Shown one piece after another: positions 44,929 through 53,211 of a stretch of DNA of 64,000 nt (the first letter of the stretch is position 1; every line of letters begins with the position of its first letter). The DNA lies in the NCBI GenBank assembly GCA_014138725.1, contig JACJID010000007.1, positions 62,001-126,000 of the forward strand, in the 5' to 3' direction. The translations under genes were made by a program, and so were the position numbers. The notes beneath the pieces were generated by a model. The model ran no database searches and was not told the DNA's origin. It worked only from the letters and a program-made list of their open reading frames with translations. This DNA is from Kutzneria viridogrisea. GTDB taxonomy: Bacteria > Actinomycetota > Actinomycetes > Mycobacteriales > Pseudonocardiaceae.

Positions 44929-45969
44929 TCATGTTTCCGGTAGCCGCCCGGGGTGCCAGACGGCCGAGGGCGATCGCGAGCCGCCGCTTCTTCGTTCGTG
45001 GCAGGCATCCAGCAGCTTTTCGCCGAGCTCGGTCACGATGTGGCGCATGAGGTTGCCGCGACGGACACTGCAGATCAGGCCAGCGTGGCGCAGCACGGTG
45101 GCGTGCTTGCTCGCGGCGGCGGGTGAGGCATGAATGCACTCGGCCAGGTCCGTGGTGGAGCGCGGCACGCGCAGTGCCCGCAGGACCTGCGCTCGGGTAC
45201 CGCCGAGGAGACTGGCCAGTGCTGCCGGATCCTCGGCTGGGGCGGCGGCGTCGGTGATGGGGTAGACCAGCACGGGTGGGAGCTCGGGGTCGATGAAGGC
45301 CACCGGAGCGCCCCAGCAGAAGTACGAGGGAATGAGCGTCAAGCCGCGCCCGCCCAACTGGATCTCGCGATCAACGAGGTAGTCGGCGTGCAGGACGGGC
45401 GGGACCCACCAAATGCACTCCGACAGGTTGTTGAGCAGCCCCTCGATGCCCTTGGCTGCGATGTCCTGAGACCGCAGGGTCCGGTCGTTGCGGACCACTC
45501 GGTCGATGCCGGACCAGTGCGGGGCCAGGACCAGGTCGTGGTACCAGGACATCGCGTCTCCCAATGCGTGCACCGCGTCAAGATCGCCGGTGCCGAGCCG
45601 GCAGACCTCGGCTGATGGCTGTCGGCCGAGGTAGGGCGACGTCAGTTCGACGGCCAGCCGGCTGACCGGGGTGCTGAGCACGGTGTCCAGTGAGGTGGTG
45701 AAGTCGTCGGTGTCCTGGTACGGCGTGAGGAAGTCCGGGAAGGATCCCCGTGCCGGTGTCAGTTCGGTGAGCAGCGTGAGGTGATGGCGGCTGTGAGGAT
45801 GGTGGTTCAGGCGTTCGAGCGCCGAGGTTCGCCACAGACTGTGGCGGGCCGGGATGTGGCGGTGCTGGATGACATGCAGGCTGAGCACCAGCTCCCAGGT
45901 TGGGTGTGGGTGGGTGGCGATGCGGGTACGTGCCAGATCGCCGGCGGTGAAATGCAGCCGCAGCGCCAT
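44929..45969 (-). CDS. ArsR-type winged-helix regulator (long form, DUF5937-like)
   Basis: 346 residues. The N-terminal ~250 residues are a helical domain (LHFTAGDLARTRIATHPHPTWELVLSLHVIQ; GLTLIPSYFCWGAPVAF). The C-terminal ArsR-like winged helix begins near 265 (LASLLGGTRAQVLRALRVPRSTTDLAECIHASPAAASKHATVLRHAGLI). This architecture is common in actinomycetes; the ligand is unknown. GAGGGA precedes the ATG. No obvious divergently transcribed target; the tandem repeats at 46.1 kb lie upstream. Confidence 0.85.
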   Translation of the reverse strand: MALRLHFTAGDLARTRIATHPHPTWELVLSLHVIQHRHIPARHSLWRTSALERLNHHPHSRHHLTLLTELTPARGSFPDFLTPYQDTDDFTTSLDTVLSTPVSRLAVELTSPYLGRQPSAEVCRLGTGDLDAVHALGDAMSWYHDLVLAPHWSGIDRVVRNDRTLRSQDIAAKGIEGLLNNLSECIWWVPPVLHADYLVDREIQLGGRGLTLIPSYFCWGAPVAFIDPELPPVLVYPITDAAAPAEDPAALASLLGGTRAQVLRALRVPRSTTDLAECIHASPAAASKHATVLRHAGLICSVRRGNLMRHIVTELGEKLLDACHERRSGGSRSPSAVWHPGRLPET

Positions 45970-46072
45970 GATGATCCCTCGGTTCGCCTCCGTGTCGCGT
46001 TGTGGCCACCGAGTTTTCCACCTCGTTCAATACTGTGGACCGCCGATCGGCGCAACAGCACTCTGGTGTCAC

Positions 46073-46260
46073 TGGTCCCGACGTGATGAGGGGTACGCCG
46101 GGGCCGAATGTGATAGTGGATCACTTTCGTCATGCTGCTGGTCCCGACGCGTCGAGGGGGCGCCGGGGCCGCATACGACAGGGAATCACTTTCATCACGT
46201 GTCTGGTTCCGGCACTCCGAGGAGGCTGCCGGAACCAGACACGACAATGACGCATTTCGG
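46073..46260. repeat. Three degenerate ~65-bp tandem repeats
   Basis: Units begin at about 46073, 46138 and 46203. Each opens with CTGGTCCCGACG or CTGGTTCCGGCA, then a GAGG block, CGCCGGGGCCG (diverged in unit 3), and in units 1 and 2 GATCACTTTCGTCA / AATCACTTTCATCA. Located upstream of the ArsR-type gene, between it and the DUF218-like gene. Confidence 0.7.
46201..46241. terminator. Perfect 14-bp stem hairpin within repeat unit 3
   Basis: GTCTGGTTCCGGCA pairs with TGCCGGAACCAGAC around a 12-base loop. It lies about 80 bases past the DUF218-like gene stop on the minus strand, so it may terminate that transcript. Confidence 0.55.
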
Positions 46261-46321
46261 CCATACGCCCGTGATGCAGCAGGGCACTGGGCAGGACGTA
46301 ACTGGTTGACCGCAGGATCGC

Positions 46322-47266
46322 TTATCGACCTGGTCTTCCTGACTCGACCGCGGTGACGAGCCGCAGGCCTGCCAGGAGAGTACTGCGCACCTCCTGCAGG
46401 TACACGGCGGTAGACCAGATCCGGCCCCCGACCTTCGGCGGTGCGCCGATGGTTTCGACGCACAACTCGTGCGGCAGACCCAACACGCGAACAGCGTCGA
46501 AGTGCTGGTACGTCGCGTACAGGTGCGTGGTCACCACCAACAGTCGTGCTTTCGGGGGGAACGCCAGCACGCTTGCTGCCTGCTGGTAGGTGTCGGCGGT
46601 ATTGGCCACGCGTTGCTCGGGCTGGCTGCTGCGAGCAGCGAACACGTGCATCTCAGGGTGACCGGTTCGCCGAGCGTGCAGCTGAGCCAAACGCGGCGCT
46701 GATGCCCGATCACCGTCGAGCTCGATGGTCCACGCCCGTTCGGACGGGAACTCCCGCGTGGCGAGCTCAAGCAACAGGTCAACTTCGGTCGTGGCGTTCG
46801 GCGCGAACTCAGCCGCCACGGCGAATTCCGCCTCCCGCAGGTCGCGGAACGATCCGAGCAAGCAGATGCCCCCTGTCTCGATATGGGCTTCCGTCAGTAG
46901 CCTGGACAGGTGCTCGGTTCGTCTGCGGCAGCCCGCTGCCAGGCCGCCGAGGACGAACACCCAGTCGTAGTGCGCCTCCGCCGGTAGTGCGTGGTCGCAG
47001 AGGCCGAGCTGCTCGACCGCCACCATGGCGCGCTCGCTGTCGAAGCCGCCGCCGTCCTGGATGTCCAGCCGACTGGCTCCCTGGCGGCGGTCCCACACAG
47101 CCGAGAACTCGACCAATGTCGCCAGCACCTCCGGCAGCTCGCCCCCTGGCCAGGTGCCCCCGAACTGCTCGACCAACCCGCGCAGCGCCGGGTTTCTGAC
47201 GAACTCGCGCACGCGGCTGACTGGGTCGTCGCCTGGGACGAACCTCAGTGGCCGGGGCGCGATCAT
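46322..47266 (-). CDS. DUF218/YdcF-like hypothetical protein
   Basis: 314 residues from ATG 47266, which has GGAGGA about 7 bases upstream. HYDWVFVLGGLAAGCRRRTEHLSRLL, then ICLLGSFRDL and TYQQAASVLAFPPKARLLVVTTHLYATYQHFDAVRVLGLPHELCVETIG follow the pattern of DUF218 proteins (VLGGG..R...A..L......ILLSG; T..N......VVTS..H..R). The match is distant, and several signature residues differ. No membrane segments or signal peptide. Function unknown. Confidence 0.55.
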   Translation of the reverse strand: MIAPRPLRFVPGDDPVSRVREFVRNPALRGLVEQFGGTWPGGELPEVLATLVEFSAVWDRRQGASRLDIQDGGGFDSERAMVAVEQLGLCDHALPAEAHYDWVFVLGGLAAGCRRRTEHLSRLLTEAHIETGGICLLGSFRDLREAEFAVAAEFAPNATTEVDLLLELATREFPSERAWTIELDGDRASAPRLAQLHARRTGHPEMHVFAARSSQPEQRVANTADTYQQAASVLAFPPKARLLVVTTHLYATYQHFDAVRVLGLPHELCVETIGAPPKVGGRIWSTAVYLQEVRSTLLAGLRLVTAVESGRPGR

Positions 47267-47751
47267 CGAGAACTCCTCCAAACTGGCGGCTGCTTACCTC
47301 GTGGACGTGGTATAGCAGCACAGTGCGGCACGCCCTGACCGGCCCGGCAGGTCGGTTGGTGCGAGAGCGGGCCGCGCCATGAACCTCACAATCGTCGACA
47401 TCTGCTCACCACGACACCCAACCCACTATGAGGCAACCCTCCGCTCAGCCTGACGGGCGGTACCGGTCGGGTGATCGCCCTTGTCCCAGTACTGGACGCC
47501 CAGGCTCACGAGTGCGTTGGCGTGGTGGTAGCGGTGGCTGTGGTTGGTGGGTTCGGCGCGTTCCAGCTGGTCGAAATCGATCGACACCGTCACGAATGGA
47601 CAGACACTGAACCTCTACATCCCGCCCCGACAAAGTACCGCTAGCCGAGCACACCGACGAGCCAGCAGCCACAAGGGCGGTACACAGACATACAGGCTCG
47701 CGAGGGAATTCGACCCTGAGCCGAACTCACGGCACGGCCGCAACAAATCAA
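47267..47751. other. Intergenic stretch with one possible small ORF
   Basis: About 480 bases. On the minus strand 47426-47593 is a 55-codon frame from GTG (VSIDFDQLERAEPTNHSHRYHHANALVSLGVQYWDKG), protein-like but without a ribosome site or known family. Nothing else stands out. Confidence 0.3.
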
Positions 47752-48111
47752 TTAGTGGCATGGACCTTGAAGCTCATCCGCGGAAATGAATCCATTGAGA
47801 ATAGCAGCCTTTCCAAGGCCGACTTCCTGCCACGGGTAAACGCAGTACGTTCCGTCATCGGTAACGTGATGCGGGTTCTCGTAGGTGATAGTGGAGTGGA
47901 TGAGCTGGATTGATGCGCCACAGTTCTTGTAGTAGACCTGACCATACCAGGTGACATACCGCCCGCAGTCAGCTACTTGCGGCGCCGTTCGATTACCTTC
48001 AGCGAAAGCCGCGGGCGCGAAAATGACACTGGCGATGAGCGCGGAACTTACCAGCACCCCCTGGACAGATTGACCAGACTTCGGGACATGAGGACCACTT
48101 CCTTGTTTCAT
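47752..48111 (-). CDS. Small secreted protein
   Basis: 119 residues. N-terminal Sec signal: basic start, hydrophobic core VLVSSALIASVIFAPAAFA, cleavage after AFA (about residue 38). The mature ~80 residues contain four Cys (ADCGRY, KNCGAS, TYCVYP, GPCH), compatible with two disulfides, and are Tyr/Trp-rich (YVTWYGQVYYKNCG). No family recognised. Lower GC than its neighbours, suggesting a different origin. Confidence 0.65.
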   Translation of the reverse strand: MKQGSGPHVPKSGQSVQGVLVSSALIASVIFAPAAFAEGNRTAPQVADCGRYVTWYGQVYYKNCGASIQLIHSTITYENPHHVTDDGTYCVYPWQEVGLGKAAILNGFISADELQGPCH

Positions 48112-49054
48112 AGTTTCAATTAATTGACACCGACCACCCGGCAGGCGCCTCGGTTTCGACAGCGTCAAGACCTGATCGAACCCGCCACTAACCCGCGGGG
48201 CAGACTCGCGGGAGTCACCTGCCACAGCGCGTGCATGACCGGGTCACGTTGCAGGGCTGCCTGATGCGGCCACGGCGCCAGCTCCTGTTTACGCCAAACG
48301 GGTTGTTCAGTGTCGGGCGCTGAATGCTGAACGCTCAGTTCTGAACAACGAGGAGCGCCGGAAGGAGTAGCCCCACGACCCCTTCGCAGCTGTAGCGCGA
48401 TGGGCTGATGGCACTGTGGGTGTTGTCGCGTGCCTGATCCAGTGCGGACACGAGCACCTGGCGGCAGGTCAGCCGGGAGAACCGACTCCCCGCGGGCAGC
48501 AGTTGTCGTGCGCGTTCGCGCAGCCATCGCCAGCGGTCCTCACCCGGATGCTCACCGCATCCCGCCCCTGCGCCGATCCGGCTTCGATCACGAGCAGTCC
48601 GAAAGTGCGAGCCCTCGATGGGCTCAGATCGGGCTGCGGCTCGACTTCTTGACCAGATCGGAGGTCTATCAGCGGTCCCTCGATGCCATCAGGTCCGGTG
48701 CCCACCGGATAGTGCGTTCGACTGGGGGCGTCATTCATGCTGGACCTGGCGACCACGGCTCCTTGAGCAGGAACTACAAGAAGGTAACGGGTGCTCTCCA
48801 CGTCCGTGGAGGTGGATCAGCGCTGGGACGCCGAAGCCGGATCTCGTTCGGTGCTCTTCACGGGCGTGGGCGTCACTCGGGCGAGGGGAGCATCTGGCGG
48901 GTACGGGTCAGGGGTTGCGTGGCGCCTGCTGGGATCACTGGTGCACCGAGTCGGCCTGCGGCGACGTTGCTGGCGGGGCTGGGCGAATGGCCTCGCGTGT
49001 ACGTAGCGATGCTCTACCATCACCCCGTGTCACCAGTAACGCTGGCGGCGCCGC
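48112..49054. other. Long intergenic stretch
   Basis: About 940 bases. GTTGTTCAG (48302-48310) and CTGAACAAC (48341-48349) form an inverted repeat. Open frames across the region on both strands lack starts and domains, so I assign no gene. Confidence 0.45.
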
Positions 49055-49198
49055 ATGGCGGTGGAAGGCCTGCGGGCACATCAGGGGCCCGACGGCCAGT
49101 GGTACTACCGCCCGATCGAGCCCAGCCCACCCTCGCAGACGCCGCAGGATCCGCCCTACCCTCCGCCCCCGGGACCGGACTACTTCGGCCGTCCCTAG
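49055..49198 (+). CDS. Small proline-rich ORF (47 aa)
   Basis: ATG 49055 to TAG 49198. VEGLRAHQGPDGQWYYRPIEPSPPSQTPQ, with a Pro-rich end PPYPPPPGPDYFGRP. The GPDGQWYYR segment recalls short actinomycete DUF2510-like WxDP motifs that precede membrane proteins. The next gene, a membrane protein, starts 20 bases downstream, so this may be its separated cytoplasmic head. No clear ribosome site. Confidence 0.45.
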   Translation: MAVEGLRAHQGPDGQWYYRPIEPSPPSQTPQDPPYPPPPGPDYFGRP

Positions 49199-49218
49199 AA
49201 CCCCGCAGGAGACCGAAC

Positions 49219-49623
49219 GTGTCACCACGAGCCCTCGCCGTCCTGGCCTGGATTCTGCTCGCCACCGGGGTATTGGCGGTCGTCGCGGGCGGGATGGTGG
49301 AGTTCACCACGATCTCCCGCACCGTGGACACCCCGCACGGACCCGCCGTCATCACCTGCGGCACCCCCTGGCCACCAGGGCACACCTCAGCTCTGCGCTG
49401 GCATTCCGAGGTCCTTGACGCCCTGCAGGCGTACCCGGTCGAGATGCGCGAGATCGCCGCCAACGCCTGGGACGCCGACTGCACCACCGCGGTCGGGCTG
49501 TCCGGCGCGCTCGGCGCCACCCTGTTCGCGGGCGGTCTCCTGCTGGCCCTGGGCGGCGGTGTGCTCCTAGTGGTCCGCGCTCAGCGCAGGCCACCAACAG
49601 CCTGGATCCAGCCACCCGCGTGA
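49219..49623 (+). CDS. Hypothetical membrane protein, two transmembrane segments
   Basis: 134 residues from GTG 49219 with AGGAG eight bases upstream. Transmembrane segments ALAVLAWILLATGVLAVVAGGMV (~5-27) and GALGATLFAGGLLLALGGGVLLVV (~95-120) flank an extracytoplasmic loop with two Cys (VITCGTPWPP and DADCTTAV) that could form a disulfide. Family not recognised. Confidence 0.65.
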   Translation: MSPRALAVLAWILLATGVLAVVAGGMVEFTTISRTVDTPHGPAVITCGTPWPPGHTSALRWHSEVLDALQAYPVEMREIAANAWDADCTTAVGLSGALGATLFAGGLLLALGGGVLLVVRAQRRPPTAWIQPPA

Positions 49624-49700
49624 CCCACTTGGCCATGGACGCGGCATCAGCGCAGGCCAGCCCGATGGCTGAGCCAGACTCGGTGCGACTGTCGATTCGG

Positions 49701-50660
49701 TCAGCGGTAGTCCTGGATGGCGTCGTCCCAGACGATTTCTCCTCGCTCGAACACCTGATGATAGGCGCGGCCGTCCTCGACCTCGTCGGCGACCGGGTAG
49801 CCATAGTCACCGGCCTCCGCGCCGTGCCGCTGCCACTTCTCGTAGATCTTGAGCATTACCGCATGTGCTCCGTTCGAGCGCGCGGGGTGAGCGATGATCG
49901 TTCCGCCCTGGAAGTCCTGGTGCCGGCCGGCGCCGTCTGAGGTGGCCTGCACGTCGCTGACGGGATAGCCGAGCGGTCCCGTCTCGTTTTTCCTCGCTGC
50001 CCAGGTCGCGAAGAACTCGTCGGAGATCGGGTGCGCTCCGTGGGAACGCTGCGGGTGCCAGTACAGCTGGCCGTGCTGAAATTTCTGGCGGCGGCCATCC
50101 TGGTCCGGGTTGCGCTCCTCGTCGCCTGTCGGGAATCCGAGTTGTCCGATCTCTGCCTGCAGCGCAGCCCACTTCAGGCCGATCTCGCCCAAGATGGTGT
50201 GCGCGCCGGTGTCCTGGCTCCAGTAGATCCTGTCGGAGTACCGCGTGTCGGGGGTGTCGAAGACCGCGAACTGGCCACGGCCGTCCGCGGTGGCGGTCAC
50301 GGGCCCCAGCGGGCAGCCAAGTGTGGCATCTTTACGCGCCCGTTCCTGTAGGTACTTCTCCAGAATCGGCCCGTGGGCCAGCCACGGCCCACCGCACGAC
50401 CGGCGCTGCCCGTCTGCCAGTGCCGCCGGCGCGGGGATGGTGGTGTCGCTGCTGACGGTCAGCGCCACGATGACGGTGGCGGCGGCGATGAGCAGTGTCC
50501 TCTTCATGCCGGGGGTTAGCCCGGTGTGGAAGTTGACGCCGCCGTACACGTCGCGGGCCTGCATCACCGGGCCGGTCACGTGGGCGGCTACGTTTTTGTG
50601 GACCTGCGGTGCACTGCCGGGCACGGGTTCGTTCGGCCGTTGCGGCTGGTTCACCGCCAC
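49701..50660 (-). CDS. LGFP-repeat protein with membrane anchor and GGVxFH-type N-terminus
   Basis: 319 residues. The N-terminus holds the motif VTGPVMQARDVYGGVNFHTG (~30-48), a short module common at termini of actinomycete signalling proteins. Then a transmembrane segment LLIAAATVIVALTVS (~57-72), and four or five ~50-residue LGFP repeats (IGQLGFPTGDEERNPDQDGRRQKFQHGQLYWHPQRSHGAHPI; TGPLGYPVSDVQ...). LGFP repeats usually bind cell-wall material outside the membrane. GTG start with GGGGGTGG upstream. Topology N-in, repeats out is inferred. Confidence 0.85.
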   Translation of the reverse strand: MAVNQPQRPNEPVPGSAPQVHKNVAAHVTGPVMQARDVYGGVNFHTGLTPGMKRTLLIAAATVIVALTVSSDTTIPAPAALADGQRRSCGGPWLAHGPILEKYLQERARKDATLGCPLGPVTATADGRGQFAVFDTPDTRYSDRIYWSQDTGAHTILGEIGLKWAALQAEIGQLGFPTGDEERNPDQDGRRQKFQHGQLYWHPQRSHGAHPISDEFFATWAARKNETGPLGYPVSDVQATSDGAGRHQDFQGGTIIAHPARSNGAHAVMLKIYEKWQRHGAEAGDYGYPVADEVEDGRAYHQVFERGEIVWDDAIQDYR

Positions 50661-50854
50661 CCCCGATCATGTTGGGCGCCAGGCGTCCAGGGTCCTCCAG
50701 GGGAACCCTCAGTGCGCCGAATACACCGGAGTTCACCCGTCCGCATCAGATCTGTCTGTTGCCCATGGAGATCGTCGACGTGTCGAGGTTCAAACCCATG
50801 TCGGAACAGGAGTCGATGGCAGCGGGACAACCTTCACTGACACCAGGCAACGCC

Positions 50855-51517
50855 TCAGGCGACCAGGCGCAGCCAAGCCGCCGCGAGGGCGGCGTGACCG
50901 GCCGGTGTCGGGTGCACGCCGTCCGCGGCCCAGTACTCCGGCCCGGTCGTCACGGCGAGTTCGGCGAACATGTCGTCGGCGGCGAGCAGGTGCGCGCCGT
51001 ACTTGCGGGCGAGCTCGTGCACGGCCTGGATTTTCGGGTCCAGGTCGGCGCGCCACTCCTTCCGCTCAGTCTCGCCAACGTGCGTGTCGACGACCTGGAT
51101 CAGGACGCGGATCGGCAGGAGGAACGGCTCGATGAGGATCAGCTCCGTGCCCGCCTCGGCCAGCGGCGCGAGCAGGCGGTCGTAACCTGCGGCGTAGTCC
51201 TCAGCGGGGATCACGTAGCCGTCCGGGTCGTACGTGTGCCAGCCCATGTCATTGACGCCGACGAGGATCGACACCACGTCCGGGCGCGCGTCGAGCACGT
51301 CCGCCTGCCAGCGGGCTTCGAGGTCCATCACCTTGTGGCCAGCGATCCCGGTGTTCAGCCAGGTCACGGCCCGGTCCGGGTGCTGGAGTCCCCACTCGCC
51401 CGCGATGCGCAGCGGGTAGCCGAACCCGAGGCCGTCCTCGCTCTCCAACCGCTGGCAGTCGGTGATCGAATCGCCGGTGAACATCACGGTGGTTCCCGGG
51501 CGAAGAGTGATCGTCAT
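50855..51517 (-). CDS. SGNH/GDSL-family hydrolase
   Basis: 220 residues from ATG 51517 (AGGAG six bases upstream). Block I VMFTGDSITDCQR (nucleophile Ser), block II Gly in NTGIAGHKVMDL, block III SILVGVNDMGWH (Asn) and block V AADGVHPTPAGHAALA (Asp and His) are all present: a complete SGNH esterase catalytic set. No signal peptide, so cytoplasmic. Probably an acetyl-/carbohydrate esterase or lipase-like enzyme. It lies just downstream of the FAD monooxygenase gene on the same strand (34-base gap), suggesting a two-gene operon. Confidence 0.9.
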   Translation of the reverse strand: MTITLRPGTTVMFTGDSITDCQRLESEDGLGFGYPLRIAGEWGLQHPDRAVTWLNTGIAGHKVMDLEARWQADVLDARPDVVSILVGVNDMGWHTYDPDGYVIPAEDYAAGYDRLLAPLAEAGTELILIEPFLLPIRVLIQVVDTHVGETERKEWRADLDPKIQAVHELARKYGAHLLAADDMFAELAVTTGPEYWAADGVHPTPAGHAALAAAWLRLVA

Positions 51518-51551
51518 GTGTGCTCCTGGAACTCGATTACGGGGTAGCTGT

Positions 51552-53078
51552 TCAGATCTGGATTTCCGGGCTGCCAAACCATTGGCTGACGGCCCGCTCG
51601 AACCCGTCACGATCAGGGTTGCGATCACCAGCCCAGGCGATTACGCCGTCAGGTCGGACAAGCACGGCGCCCAATCCGAGGTCGTTTCGCGCCGGCCCTG
51701 CCGCGTACCGCATCCGGCTCTCCCAGCCCATCGTTGAATCGCGCAGGTATCGGTCGGTGCTGAAATCGAGCGCGACGCCTCGTCCGTCCTGCAACAGCTC
51801 GCCGAGGCGAGTGCCGTCCTCAAGGCGGAGGTCCGGGGCGTTGCGGCCGACCAGTGGCTGCTCGCTGCCGAGGTCGTAGCGGATCGACAATCCCGACACC
51901 TTGTCGAACACGTGGGTCGTTCCGTCACGGGTCCAGAGCAGCTCGCGAATCACTCCTTGGAGCGCCTGCGCATGCGAGTCCGGCCTCATCACCAACGCCT
52001 GGGCGCGCGTCCAATCGAGCACCCAAGCGCCGATCGGATGCCGCTCGCGGGTATAGGTGTCGAGAAGCCCGTCCGGCGCGTGCCCGCGCGCGGTCGCCGC
52101 GAGCTTCCACCCCAGGTTCAAGGCGTCGCCAATGCCGAGGTTGAGTCCCTGTCCGCCAAGGGGAGAGTGGATGTGCGCGGCGTCGCCCGCGAGCAGGACG
52201 CGCCCAAGCCGGTAGGTCGTCGTCTGCATCGCCCGATCGGTGAAGCTCGAGGCGAGGTGGACCTCGCTCAGCGTCACGTCGGTGCCGGAGACACGGCGTA
52301 GCACCGCCTGGAGGTGGTCGCGGGTCGGCTGCTGCGAGCGATCGAACGCGCCGCCGTCGAAGTCCATCATGCCGAGGTGCCCCTCGGTGAACAGCCGGAG
52401 ATACATCCCCGTCGGCGTCAGGTTGAACCCGGGGTTCAGCTTGTCGAGATCGGGGGCAGTGGCGAGCATGACGTAGCCGGTGAACAGCGGCTCGGTGCCG
52501 ACGAACTCGAAGCCCGCGAGCTTGCGCACCGCGCTGCGTCCGCCATCGCAGCCGACGAGCCAGCGCGCCGCGTACTCGTGCTCGCCGGCGTATGCGACCA
52601 CGCTCGCATCGTCCTGCGCGATGGCGTCCACCGTGACGCCGCGCCTGATCTCCACGCCGAGCTTGGCAGCCCGCTCGGACAGCACCGTCTCGACCGCTTC
52701 GAGGTTCGTCTGCACGCCGTCCATCGCGGGGCTGGGCAGCCGAAACGGCAGGGCGGCGAGGTCAACCTTGGCAGGATCGAGCACCATGCCGGCGAAGTGG
52801 CCCACGCCCAGAGGAGGTGACGGCTCGTCCGCATCGGGGTTCGGGCCGGGATCCTCGCTGACGCCCGACGCCGTCAGCAGTGGGTCCAGCATCCCGCGGC
52901 GGTAGAACGCCTCGACCGACCCGGCGGACAGGCCCCGCATCCCGAGCGGGTCCGCCCGCCACGGGGAGCCGGGCTCCGGCTCCCGCTCGAGCACCAGGAC
53001 AGAGCAGCCCGCGAGGCCGAGTTCGCAGGCAAGGAACAGACCGACCGGGCCAGCGCCCACGATCACCACGTCATGCAC
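51552..53078 (-). CDS. Class A FAD-dependent aromatic monooxygenase
   Basis: 508 residues from GTG 53078 (AAGGGG upstream). VVIVGAGPVGLFLACELGLAG (FAD loop), WLVGCDGGRSAVRKLAGFEF (DG motif) and RVLLAGDAAHIHSPLGGQGLNLGIGDALNLGWKLAATARG (GD motif), with the thioredoxin-like tail (GRNAPDLRLEDGTRLGELLQDGRGVALDF). PgaE/RdmE/rifampicin-monooxygenase-like architecture. Natural substrate unknown: it could tailor an aromatic compound or inactivate an antibiotic. Divergent from the AfsR-type regulator, which may have controlled it. Confidence 0.92.
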   Translation of the reverse strand: MHDVVIVGAGPVGLFLACELGLAGCSVLVLEREPEPGSPWRADPLGMRGLSAGSVEAFYRRGMLDPLLTASGVSEDPGPNPDADEPSPPLGVGHFAGMVLDPAKVDLAALPFRLPSPAMDGVQTNLEAVETVLSERAAKLGVEIRRGVTVDAIAQDDASVVAYAGEHEYAARWLVGCDGGRSAVRKLAGFEFVGTEPLFTGYVMLATAPDLDKLNPGFNLTPTGMYLRLFTEGHLGMMDFDGGAFDRSQQPTRDHLQAVLRRVSGTDVTLSEVHLASSFTDRAMQTTTYRLGRVLLAGDAAHIHSPLGGQGLNLGIGDALNLGWKLAATARGHAPDGLLDTYTRERHPIGAWVLDWTRAQALVMRPDSHAQALQGVIRELLWTRDGTTHVFDKVSGLSIRYDLGSEQPLVGRNAPDLRLEDGTRLGELLQDGRGVALDFSTDRYLRDSTMGWESRMRYAAGPARNDLGLGAVLVRPDGVIAWAGDRNPDRDGFERAVSQWFGSPEIQI

Positions 53079-53211
53079 GAGAAATCCCCTTCCGAAGTCG
53101 CGCCAAGATTGCTGCGGGCCGCTCACACGGGGCACACATGGCGCTGACACGGGGATGCACCGGCGCTGCCCTGATGTGGGGACCCGACGGTGCGTACGCG
53201 AAGATCGTGGA

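Noticed and set aside
46073-46260. CRISPR array
   Set aside because: Three degenerate tandem units without spacer-like unique segments of constant length, and no cas genes in the window.
51552-53078. Rifampicin monooxygenase (rox) assignment
   Set aside because: The fold and tail fit, but there is no rifamycin-associated element upstream and no residue-level evidence for that substrate.
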